Shown one piece after another: positions 27,346 through 36,350 of a stretch of DNA of 37,500 bases. A program made the position numbers and the translations under genes. The notes under the pieces were generated by a model. The model had not been told where the DNA came from. It was given only the letters and a program-made list of their open reading frames with translations, and did no database searches. How positions within the stretch are numbered: position 1 is the first letter of the stretch; each line of letters begins with the position of its first letter. Where the stretch lies: assembly GCA_963575745.1 (NCBI GenBank), contig CAUYUJ010014608.1:80001-117500 (forward strand), given 5' to 3'. The DNA is from Prorocentrum cordatum (Eukaryota; Sar; Dinophyceae; Prorocentrales; Prorocentraceae).

Positions 27346-27445
27346 TGTGCTGGGCATCCACGGGTTAGCAGCATTGCGACAGGCCTTCCGCGCTCGAGCC
27401 CCTAGCCAAGTGCCGAGGGCAAGGTGGCGGGTATACTCGAGTGGG
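27346..27445. other. Unique spacer between pentamer blocks
   Basis: About 100 bp of GC-richer sequence that splits the pentamer array; possibly an insertion. Confidence 0.5.
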
Positions 27446-27592
27446 GCCGAGTAGAGTAGAGTAGAGTAGGGCAGAGGATAATCGAGTAGGGTAGATGGTA
27501 TAGTAGAGTCGGGTGTGCTGAAATAGAGTAGGGTAGAGCAGGGAGGAGTAGAGCAGAGTAAACCAGAGCAGCGTAGAGTAGAGTAGGGAAAC
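27446..27592. repeat. Pentamer satellite (GAGTA)n, second block
   Basis: Same units as the first block. Together they form one array split by the 27346-27445 spacer. Confidence 0.9.
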
Positions 27593-28319
27593 GTATGTGG
27601 GAAGATGAGCCGAGTGGAGTCGAGTTAGCCATGTCGAGGGAGTCAGAGGGCCCCGCCTACTCTCACTCCCCCCCCCGCAACAGAAGAATCGATCGTGACA
27701 CATTTTTGTATTTGTACTGGAACGCACTTCCACCTCGCCCGCGGAAGGCGCTCGCACGCGGCCTCGCTTCCGACGACTTGGCGGAGAGAAACTACGCGGG
27801 TCGCACAGAGGCGGGGCGGCAGCGGCGAAATTTCTGATGGGCACGGCAAAGGCGAAGCATGCGCCACGCTGACACTGCATTGCCACTTTCACTGGCAAAC
27901 TGCGCGGCGTTCAGGCGAGGCTGGCGTTTCGCCCGCCCTTTCGCGGCCCCGCTACCGCTGTCGTTGTCCTGCTCTGCGGCGAGCAAACCATGCGCCGCGC
28001 CCCTCTGGAACGCCACTTCGAAGCCAACTGCGCACGGAACTTGGGCGAGGGCAAGAAGTCGTCCATTTTCGCGGGCAGTACAGCACGGACGAATCACACA
28101 TACCGCCGAGTCGAGGTGGGGACGCTGTTTCCGGGCGGAATCTGTGCGGCGTTGGGGTGAGCGCAGCAGTTTCTCCCGTTAGCGCGTCGCGTTCGCGTCG
28201 TCGAAAATGCGTGCGACAAATGTGCGTTGCGCTCGAGCGGTAACCCAATTCTAGACGCTTCGCGTATCCCCACCAGCCCGTCCAGAAACGACGCCCAGGC
28301 GAGTAGAGGGTCGTCCTGA
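27593..28319. other. Lower-repeat sequence with one dispersed repeat copy
   Basis: No gene is recognised. The sub-interval 27742-27897 has a diverged relative at 35050-35205. Confidence 0.45.
27742..27897. repeat. Dispersed repeat B, copy 1
   Basis: The ordered words GGAAGGCG, CGCGG, CTCGCTTCCGACG, TTGGCGGA, GGGGCGGCAGCGGCGAAA, GGCGAAG and GCCACTTTCACTG align with GGAAGGCG, CGCGG, CTCGCTCCCGACG, CTGGCGGA, GGGGCGGGAGCGGCAAAA, GGCGAAG and GCCACTTCGACTG at 35050-35205, in the same orientation. Confidence 0.75.
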
Positions 28320-28324
28320 GGGGC

Positions 28325-28580
28325 TTTTCGGCGTCTTGGGTGCCTCGGGGGGGCCTCTGTGGGCCGTTCGGAATCCTCTTTGGGGCCTCCTGGGGGCCTC
28401 TTGGGGCCTCTTGGGGCCATCTTGGGGCCTCTGGGAGCACCTTGGGTGCCTCTGGGGGGTCTCTTGGGGCCTCTTGGGGGTCTCTTGGGGGCCTCCTGGG
28501 GGCCTCTTGGGGGGCCTCGTGGGGCCATCTTGGGGCCATCCTGCGGCCTCTTGGGGCATCCTGGGGGCCTCTTGCGGCCA
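28325..28580. repeat. GGCCTCTTGGGG minisatellite
   Basis: Tighter version of the 9.8-11 kb array: GGCCTCTTGGGG and GGCCTCCTGGGG units of about 11-12 bp. Confidence 0.88.
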
Positions 28581-29015
28581 TCGTGGAAGAAATCGATCAA
28601 AGAAGGGGGGTTCCTAAATTTCAGCCCCCCCCCAGAAGGCCAAAATGGGGCCGAAACCATAGTAAAATCAATGATTTTGGCTTCCTCGCCGAGGCCGTTT
28701 TGGACGCTCTAACTACCCGCGGCCCCCCCTGTCCAGGTCAGTGGGGAGGGGGTAGGGGGAGGGGTAAACCCCTCCCCGAAGGGGAAAAAAGGAGGGGTGG
28801 AAGAGGAAACTCGTTAAACCACCGACGCCCTAAGGGCTGGTGGGATTATGTTTAGGAAAATGATCACTGCGCCTAGGCGTGAGCGACATTTCGCCCTTCC
28901 GCGTGGGAGGTGCGCCTCGTTTCATTCCTGTCACGCATTTTTGCGACATGGGCGACACATTGTCCATGCCGAGACGAGAAGCGTAGATCTCTCATGGTAT
29001 TTTCACAGCCATATT
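28581..29015. other. Unassigned sequence beside the array
   Basis: AAACCATAGTAAAATCAATG then ATTTTGGC (28656-28685) is related to 10458-10492. GGGGTAAACCCC near 28761-28775 is a perfect palindrome inside a G-rich patch. No gene. Confidence 0.5.
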
Positions 29016-29167
29016 GTGGTGTTGGGCCATCGTTTTGACGAGACGGTCCCCGCGATCATTCCGCCTCCTCGTCCTCCTCCTCCCGCTGCCCCCTCCTTCC
29101 CCCTCCCCTCATCGTCATCGTCATCGTCATCATCATCATCAACATCATCATCATCATCAACAACATT
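29016..29167. repeat. Higher-order repeat tail plus TCC/ATC microsatellite, copy 1
   Basis: GTGGTGTTGGGCCATCGTTT, then GACGGTCCCCGCGATCATTCC, a TCC-rich stretch, CCCGCTGCCCCCTCC and an ATC tract. The same succession recurs at 31164 and 33739, marking the modular unit of the region. Confidence 0.85.
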
Positions 29168-29919
29168 AACCCGAAGAAGCAATTACAGACCCCCCCCCTT
29201 CCGGCGAAACGATAACCGTCCCGCACCCTGGAAGCGTTATTCTGGCACCTGTGGCTAGGAGGAGGAGGAGGAGGAGGAGGAGGAGGAGGAGGAGGAGGAG
29301 GAGGAGGAGGAGGAGGAGGAGGAGGAGGAGGAGAAGGAGGAGGAGACGGCGATGGCGACGGCGACGGCGACGCCGACCAGGCGGATCGGCCGATTCGCCT
29401 TGGGAAAGGGGACGGCAGGGAGGGGAGGGCGAGCTTAGCCTGTCAGGCAGATGTTGTGCTGAGTTTCTCTCAGCAACCTTCAGGCCGCAGTTCAGAGATT
29501 CAGCGCCTCAGCGCAATACTTCTGGCCGCAGTTCCTGCAGGTTTCAAGCTGCAGACTCACTCAGCGTACTTCAGGCTGGAGTTCCGGTCGCCTGCCCAGG
29601 CCGCTTCGAAACATCGCCGTCATCAACGTCAGCATCGTCATCACGGTAGCAGTAACAGTTACGGTGTCAGCAGTGCCTGTAACACTCGCCTTTTTCTTAT
29701 TATTGTTCGTATTATTATTCTTATTCGTATTTTTATTTTTATTACAAGTCCAATTGGGATGCCATCCGAGGCGGGGCGCAGGAATTATTTATTTTCCTTT
29801 CGTTTGCGCGGTGCTAATTATATCGTTTGGCGAAAACCCCCCAAATAATTATTTGATTACGGCGCGGTGCTAACGATAACGCCGGGAGGGGGGGGGGGTC
29901 GTAATTGCTTCTCCGGGTT
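29168..29919. mobile_element. 752-bp inverted-repeat element inserted in an ATC microsatellite
   Basis: The left end ACCCGAAGAAGCAATTACAG, then a C run, CCGGCG and CGATAAC, is mirrored by the right end (reverse complement ACCCGGAGAAGCAATTACGA, a C run, CCGGCG, TTATCG). That gives terminal inverted repeats of about 45 bp. Both ends are bordered by TA, and ATC repeat lies immediately outside on both sides. This matches a TA-target DNA transposon or MITE (family rule: Tc1/mariner-like elements duplicate TA). No transposase ORF is visible; the interior holds a GGA tract (29258-29345) and an AT-rich patch. Confidence 0.82.
29258..29345. repeat. (GGA)n microsatellite inside the 752-bp element
   Basis: A near-perfect GGA tract within the inserted element, then GGCGAC repeats to about 29375. 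Confidence 0.95.
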
Positions 29920-30196
29920 ACCATCGTCATCATCATCGCCATCGTCACCATCATCACCATCGGCATCACCCTCATCATCATACTCGTACTCATTACCAGA
30001 CTCAACATCATCATCATCAATATCCTCGTAGTCGACGTCATCATCATCATCGTCGGCAACATCATCATCATCACCATCATCATCGTCATCATAATCATCG
30101 TTGTCGGCGTCATCATCATCATCATGATCGTATCATCATTATCATCATCATCATCGTCATCATCGTCATCATCGTCATCATCATCATCGTCATCAC
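29920..30196. repeat. (ATC)n microsatellite, continuation after the insertion
   Basis: ATC-rich tract with CATCGTC and CATCACC variants. With 29100-29166 it forms the ATC tract interrupted by the 752-bp element. It ends at CATCACCCGTTTCAG. Confidence 0.93.
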
Positions 30197-31088
30197 CCGT
30201 TTCAGCGCACCCCTCACACGTTTCGTGGCCCCGCAAGGAACTCCGCCGAAGGCCCCAGTGGGGGTGCCTGCGTGCGTCCGCCGCGCCCAGTGCAGGTTTT
30301 CGTGGCCCCGTGTGTATCTCCACCGAAAGCCACCGTGAGGGCGCCCGCATGCGTCCGCCGCACCCTGTACGGCGTTTCGTGGCTGCGTGGGGGGCTCCAC
30401 CGAAGGCCCCAGTGAGAGTTCTTGCGTGCGTCCGCCACGCCCACTATAGCGTTCCGTGGCCACACAGGGAGCTCCACTGAAGGCCCCAGTGGGGGTTGCC
30501 CTCGTGCGTCCGCCACACCCAGTACAGCGCTTCGTGGCCCCATAGTGAGATCCGCCGAAGGCCTTAATGGGGGTGCCCGCATGCGTCCGCCACACCCAGT
30601 GCAGCGTTTCCTGGCCCCGTAGGGAATTCCACCGAAGGCCCCGTTGGGGGTGCTCGCAGGCGTAGCCCACGCCCGGTACAGCGTTTCGTGGCTCCGCAGG
30701 GAGCCCCACCGAAGGTCCCAGTGGGGGTGCCCTCATGCGCTACACCCAGCACAGCGTTTCGTGGCCCCATAGGGAGCTCCACCGACGGCGCCAGTGGGGT
30801 TGCCTGCATGCGTCCGCCATACCCAGTACAGCGTTTCGTGGCCCCACAGGGAGCTCCACCGAAGGTCCCAGTGGCGCAGCCCGCATGCGTCTCCCATGCC
30901 CAGTACAGCGCTTCGTGGCCGCATGGGGAGCTCCACCTAAAGTCCCAGTGGCGCAGCCCGCATGCGTCTCCCCCACCGAGTGCAGCGCTTCGTGGCCCCA
31001 TTGTGAGCTCCACCGAAGGTTGTCCGCATGCGTCTCCTCCACCCACTACAGCGTTTCGTGGCCCCTCAAGGGAGCTCCACCGAAGACG
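30197..31088. repeat. 77-bp satellite, array 1 (about 11-12 units)
   Basis: Consensus landmarks are GTGCCCGCATGCGTCCGCCA, CACCCAGTACAGCGTTTCGT, GGCCCCATAGGGAGCTCCAC and CGAAGGCCCCAGTGGGG. Later units change to a variant with GTGGCGCAGCCCGCATGCGT and CTCCC. It begins after CATCACCCGTTTCAG and ends CGAAGACGATACC. Confidence 0.95.
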
Positions 31089-31250
31089 ATACCTACAACT
31101 GCGGTGTTCGCAACTGTATCTGTTTGGATCTTTTAGCCAGGCTAATTATTTGACAATGATCCTGTGGTGTTGGGTCTTCGTTTTGAACAAAACGGTCCTC
31201 GTGTTCATTCCTCCTCCTCCTCGTCCTCCCGCTGCCCCTTCATCCCCTCC
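31089..31250. repeat. Higher-order repeat tail, copy 2
   Basis: Array 1 is followed by TACAACTGCGG..TTCGCAACTG, a short AT-rich piece, then GTGGTGTTGGGTCTTCGTTT (31164) and CGGTCCTCGTGTTCATTCC with TCC repeats and CCCGCTGCCCC. Confidence 0.85.
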
Positions 31251-31505
31251 TCTCATCATCATCATCATCATCATCATCATCTTCATCATCATCCTCATCC
31301 TCATCCTCATCCTCATCCTCATCCGCATCGTCATCCTCATCGTCATCCTCATCCTCATCCTCATCCGCATCCTCATCCTCATCCTCATCCTCCTCATCCT
31401 CATCGTCATCTTCGTCCTCATGTTCATGCTCATCCTCATCCTCATCCTCGTCATCATGATCATGATCATGATCGTGATCATGATCATGATCATGACCATC
31501 ATCAC
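31251..31505. repeat. (ATC)n/(ATCCTC)n microsatellite
   Basis: ATC triplets change to an ATCCTC hexamer array at about 31290-31450, then ATGATC dinucleotide-like palindromes at 31455-31495. Frames of poly-His or poly-Asp here are artefacts. Confidence 0.93.
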
Positions 31506-31810
31506 CATCACGGGCAAGCTCCACAGTCGCGAGGACTCTTTGATCGAGGCCACGGACCAAGCCGATCGAGAGCTGGTACGTGCCGGCGTGTTGGCCGGAA
31601 GAGGGCGCGTCGTGGCTCGACAGCGGCGGCCACCAAAACCGACCGACACGACCCACCGAACACCAGCCACACGATGATACATATTCTTTTTCTGTGTGCA
31701 ACAGAGGCGAGTTGCACGCGGTGCAGATTCCGCCTGGGGCCTGAGCACAGCTGGCCACCAGCGTGCGTTTTTGCTCTTCGGCACACCTTCGGGTAACGCC
31801 ACCGTCGCTT
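31506..31810. other. Unique segment between two ATC tracts
   Basis: About 300 bp without repeat character, flanked on both sides by ATC microsatellite. It may be another insertion, but I could not find matching inverted ends. No coding feature. Confidence 0.5.
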
Positions 31811-32010
31811 GCTCATCATCATCATCATCATCATCATCATTACCATCATCATCAACATCATCATCATCATCCTCATCCGCATCTTCATCATCATTATCAC
31901 CCTCATCATCATCAGGAGCACCCTCATCGTCATCATCATCAACAACATCATAATCAACATTATCATTGTTATCATCATCGCCACGACCATCATCAACATC
32001 ATCATCATCG

Positions 32011-32054
<44 letters not shown>

Positions 32055-32147
32055 GTCATCGTCATCGTCATCGTCGTCATCATCATCTTCAGCATCATCA
32101 TCATCGTCATCATCATCATCATCATCGTCATCGTCAATATCGTCATC
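31811..32147. repeat. (ATC)n microsatellite
   Basis: ATC-rich tract, purest at 32010-32055, ending in the conserved leader CATCACCCGTTTCAG (32144-32158), as before array 1. Confidence 0.94.
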
Positions 32148-33646
32148 ACCCGTTTCAGTACACCCCTGGCACGTTTCGTGGCACCACATGGAGCTCCATC
32201 GAAGGCCCCAGTGAGGGTGCCCGCATGCGCCCGCCGCGCCCAGTACAGCGTTTCGTGGCCCCATAAGGAGGTCCATGCCCGCATGCGTCCGCCAAACCTA
32301 GTATAGCGTTCCGTGGCCACATAGGGAGCTCCACCGATGGCCCCAGTGGGGGTGCCCGCGGGCGCCCGCCACGCCCAGTACAGCGCTTCGTGGCTCCATA
32401 GGGGGCTCCACCGAAAACGCCAGTGGGGGTGCCCGCATGCGTCCGCCACACCCAATACAGCGTGTCGTGGCCCCATAGGGAGCTACCGAAGGCCCCACTG
32501 GGGGTGCCCGCGTGCGTTCGACACCCAGTGCAGCGTTTCGTGGCCCCAAAAAGAACTCCACGCCCGCATGGGTCCGCGACACCCAATCCAGCGTTTCGTG
32601 GCCCCATCGGGAGTTCCACCGATGGCCCCTGCATGCGTCTGCCACACCCAGTTCAGCATTTCGTGGAACTCCACCGAAGGCCCCAGTGGGGGTGTCCGCA
32701 TGCGTCCGCCGCACCCAGTACAGCGTTTCGTGGCCTTATGGTGGGATCCGCCTAAGGCTCCACTGGCGGTGTTCGCATGCGTCCGCCACACCAAGTACAG
32801 CGTTTCGTGGCCCCATAGGGAACCGCCGAAGGCCGCAATGGGGGTGCCCGCGTGCGTCCGTCACACCCAGACAGCGTTTCGTGGTCCCATAGAGAGCTCC
32901 GCCGAAGGGTCCAGTGGGGGTGCCCGCAGGCGACCGCCACACCCAGCACAGCGTTTCGTTGTTGCACAGGGGGTTCCGCCGAAGGCCCTCAGTGGGGTTG
33001 TCCGCATGCGTCTCCTCCACCCACTACAGCGTTTCGTGGCCCCCCAAGGGAGCTCCACCGAAGGCCCCGGTGGGGGTGCCCGCATGCGTCCGCCACGCCC
33101 CGTACCGCGCTCCGTGGCCCCAGAGGGGGCTCCGCCGAGGGCCCTGGTGGGGGGTGCCCGCATGCGTCCGCCACACCCAGTGCAGCGCTCCGTGGCCCCA
33201 TGAGGAACTCTACCGAAAGCCCCAGCGGGGGTGCCCGCACGCGCCCGCTACACCCAGTACAGTGCTTCGTGGCCACATAGGGAGCCATCGAAGATCCCAT
33301 TGGCGCAGCTCGCGTGCGTCTGCCACACCCAGTACAACGTTTCGGGGTGCCATAGGATGTTCCACCCAAGTTCCCAGTGGCGCAGCCACCATAGGGAGCT
33401 TCACCGAAAGTCTCACTTGCGCAGCCCGCGTGCGTCTCTACCACCCAATACAGCGCTTCGTTGCCCCATATGGAGCTCCCCCGAAGGTCCCAGTGGCGCA
33501 GCCCGCATGCGTCTCCCCCACCCAGTGCAGCGCTTCGTGGCCGAATAAGGGGGCTCCACTGAGGGTTCCAGTGGCGCAGTCCGCATGCGTCTCTCCCGCG
33601 CCGTACGGTGTTTCGTGGCCTTCCAAGGGTTCCCCACCGAAAACGA
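32148..33646. repeat. 77-bp satellite, array 2 (about 19-20 units)
   Basis: Same unit as array 1. Single-unit deletions and truncated units occur near 32265-32285, 32495-32570 and 32660-32680. The GTGGCGCAGCC variant again clusters at the downstream end (about 33298-33590). It ends CGAAAACGATACT, as array 1. Confidence 0.95.
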
Positions 33647-33935
33647 TACTTACAATTGCGGCATTCACAATTGCATATGGTTGGGTCCTTCGCCCGGCTA
33701 TCTAACACATTGGCCGTATTACGGGGCCACGCGGATTGGAGGTGTTGGGTTTTCGTTTTGAAGACGGTCCCCGCGTTCATTCCTCCTCCTCCTCCTCCTC
33801 CTTCTTCTCTTTCTCCTCCTCCTCCTCCTCCTCCTCCTCTTCCTCCTCCTCCTCCTCCTCTTCCTCCTCCTCCTCCTCCTCCTCCTCCTCCTCCTTCTCC
33901 TCCTCCTCCTCCTCCCGCTGCCCCCTCCTCCCTGA
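33647..33935. repeat. Higher-order repeat tail, copy 3, with a long (TCC)n
   Basis: TACAATTGCGGCATTCACAA, a variable piece, then GGTGTTGGGTTTTCGTTTTG (33741), GACGGTCCCCGCGTTCATTC, TCC tract 33781-33915 and CCCGCTGCCCCCTCC. The ATC tract present in the other copies is missing. Confidence 0.88.
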
Positions 33936-34986
33936 CGGCTCCAGTGAGGGTGCCCGCATGCGTCCGCCGCACCCAGTACAGCGCTTCGTGGCCCCAGAGG
34001 GAGCCCCACGGAAGGCCGCAGTGGGGGTGCCCGCGTGCGTCCGCCACACCCAGTACAGCGTTTCGTGGTCCCATAGAGTGCTCCACCGAAAGCCCCAGTG
34101 GGGGTGTCCGCATGCGTCCGCCGCACTCAGTACAGGGAGTGCCCGCATGCGCCCGCCACACCCAGTACAGCGCTTCGTGGCCCCATAGGGAACACCACGA
34201 AAAGGCCGCAGTGGGGGTGCCCGCATGCGTCCGCCACACCCGTACTGCGTTTCGTGGTTCCGCAGGGAGCTTCACCGATGGCTCCAGTGGGGGTGCCCGC
34301 ATGCGTCCGCCACACCCAGTACAGCGTTTCGTGGCCCCAGAAGGAGCTCCACCGAATGCACCCGTGGGGGTGCCTACATGCATCCGCCACGTCCAGTACA
34401 GCGTTTCGTTGCCCCATAAGGAGCTCCACCGAAGGACCCAGTGGGGGTGCCCGCAGGCGTCCGCCACACCCAGTACAGGGAGTGCCCGCAAGCGCCTGCC
34501 ACGCCCAGTACCGCGTTTCGTGGCCCCATAGGGATCTCCACGGAAGGTCCACGAGGGGGTGCCCACAAGCGTCAGCCACACCCAGTAAAGCGTTCCGTGG
34601 CCCCACAGGGGGCTCCACCGAAGGCCCTAGTGGGGGTGCCCGCACGCGTCCGCCACACCCAGTTCAGCGTTTCGTGGCCCCACATGGAGCTCCACCGAAG
34701 GCCCCAGTGGGGGTGCCCGCATGCGTCCGCTTCCCAGTTGAGCGTTTCGTGGCCCGCCCCACAGGGAGCTCCACCGCCACACCCAGTACAGCGTTTCGTG
34801 GCCCCGTAAGGAGCTCCACCGAATGAATGCACCCGTGGGGGTGCCTACATGCATTCGCCACATCAAGTACAGCGTTTCGTGGTCCCATAAGGAGTTCCAG
34901 CGAAAGACCCAGCGGGGGTGCCCGCAGGCGTCCGCCACACCCAGTACAGGGAGTGCCCGCATGCGCCCGCCACGCCCAGTACACAT
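33936..34986. repeat. 77-bp satellite, array 3 (about 13-14 units)
   Basis: Mostly the standard variant. Truncated units at CAGTACAGGGAGTGCCCGCA occur three times (about 34131, 34485 and 34946), and a block of about 460 bp containing CCGAATGCACCCGTGGGGGT appears twice (34353 and 34823), so part of the array was block-duplicated. Confidence 0.95.
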
Positions 34987-35049
34987 GCATGCCGAGCGCG
35001 GTCGGCGGTCTCCCCTTGTGACTGGGGGCGCGGTCCAGCGTTGCCATTG

Positions 35050-35205
35050 GAAGGCGTTTGCGCGCGGTCCTGCTCGCTCCCGACGGCCTGGCGGACAACA
35101 AATTTTGCGGGCCGCGCAGGGGGCGGGAGCGGCAAAACTTGAGAGTCGGCGCGGCGAAGACGAAGCAGGCGCCGAGATCGCACAGCAGTGCCACTTCGAC
35201 TGACC
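35050..35205. repeat. Dispersed repeat B, copy 2
   Basis: A diverged relative of 27742-27897 in the same orientation. It lies just after satellite array 3 and just before a T18 run. Confidence 0.75.
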
Positions 35206-35207
35206 AG

Positions 35208-35225
35208 TTTTTTTTTTTTTTTTTT
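35208..35225. repeat. T18 homopolymer
   Basis: A pure T run directly after dispersed repeat B copy 2. It might be the poly(A) end of a minus-strand retroposed sequence or simple slippage; there is no other sign of retroposition. Confidence 0.85.
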
Positions 35226-35800
35226 GTGTGCGGAGAGGCTTGCATTCGCCGGCTGTCGCGCTCCAGCCCGGTCCAGTTCACGCTTGTCCATCTACTGGTG
35301 TAGTCCCGTCCAGTTCGCGCCGCCCGCTTTTCCATCGCCGCCCCCCGCTCTGGCGAGGTTTTGTCCGAGGGGCACTTTCCGCCTCTTTGGCGGGGAGGGC
35401 GCCGAGCTGGGCCGAGAGAAAGCCAGGGGCCTTCCCGCGCGGTGCGTGCGAAGACCTGTAGAGTGTCGCACGGGAGAAGGCCCCAAACATGTTTTTTGTT
35501 TGCTGGTCCTTGTCCCCCTGCCCAGATGCCCATGCATCCTACTAGTTTCCTTGTTCTTTCTCGGGCCGCTGGCGTGTCATCTCCCCTCCGTTGCTCTGGT
35601 GCCGCAGCTGCCGTGTTCTGGATGGCGCCTCAGAGGCTCCATCATGTGCGCATGGCCTTGTCCCGCTTTGCACTGCCTGATGTGTGTTGCTTGCGCCTCC
35701 TAGAAGCAGCCTGGCCCAAGACCAGGGCGGCAATTGAGCTGCCCTGAAGTTGAGTTCGACATTGTCATCTGGGTTCACGGTTCCGTTGTCCGGCCGCTCC
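35226..35800. other. Unassigned, low-repeat sequence
   Basis: Open frames exist on both strands, none with a recognisable domain. It precedes a T-rich intron-like stretch and could contain an exon. Confidence 0.4.
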
Positions 35801-36045
35801 TTTGCCACCGTTTTTGTCTTTCTGCTTTGTCTTTCTTCGTTTCTTTGTTTATGTATTGTTTCCTTTCTTTCTTTAATGGCTAGTTTTTTTTATTTGTCTT
35901 CCTTTCTTTGTTTCGTTCTTGATCCAGTCCTTTTCTTGTGGAAAAAAAAGGCATTTCTGTATCACTTTCGTTCTTCCTTTCTTTATTCATGAATTTCTCT
36001 CTACTTCTTCATTCTTTCTTTATGTGTTTCTTTGTGGCACCACAG
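35801..36045 (+). other. T-rich, intron-like stretch ending in CACAG
   Basis: The plus strand is rich in TTCTTT/CTTTCTTT for about 240 bp and ends TTTCTTTGTGGCACCACAG, with the AG at 36044-36045. A polypyrimidine stretch followed by CAG is the general pattern of a 3-prime splice site. I could not identify a matching 5-prime site or exon. Confidence 0.35.
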
Positions 36046-36350
36046 GACAGACCACCTGCGGCCCACTGCAGCGCCAGCCACAGTGCAGGACTAGAAGGAA
36101 GAGAGGGCAGGCAGTGGCCACGTGGAGGAATCTGGGGGGCTGTGAACGCCATCAGGGCAGCGCATTTGCCAGGGGCCTGGTCAAGCGCCGCGCCAGCAAC
36201 CACAGACTACTGGACCAGCTAGTCTTGCAAGTGGTGGCGGCCCAGACGACCGAGGCAGGAACGCACGTCCCACCGAGGCTGGGGACCGAACTGGTGACCA
36301 ACAGAATGGCAGCGCACACCCGTCCTCCGAGGTGCCCTTGTGGGCTCTAA
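36046..36350 (+). other. Open segment after the putative splice acceptor
   Basis: The frame that continues across the putative acceptor stays open to a stop at 36348-36350 and is basic (LQRQPQCRTRRKRGQAVATW, RGLVKRRASNHRLLDQLVLQ). No family is recognised. It is a candidate exon only because of the T-rich tract before it. Confidence 0.17.

Noticed and set aside
32989-34581. A 530-codon minus-strand open frame with apparent repeats (GVADACGHPHWG, GGRMRAPPLGPS)
   Set aside because: The 77-bp unit is stop-free in all three minus-strand frames, so the frame arises from satellite structure. It also crosses the TCC tract and changes reading each unit.
30197-34986. CRISPR-like array
   Set aside because: Units are contiguous 77-bp repeats with no unique spacers between short identical repeats, and the context is eukaryotic.
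35208-35225. Poly(A) tail of a retrogene on the minus strand
   Set aside because: Only a T18 run is seen. No target-site duplication or recognisable retrogene lies on the expected side.
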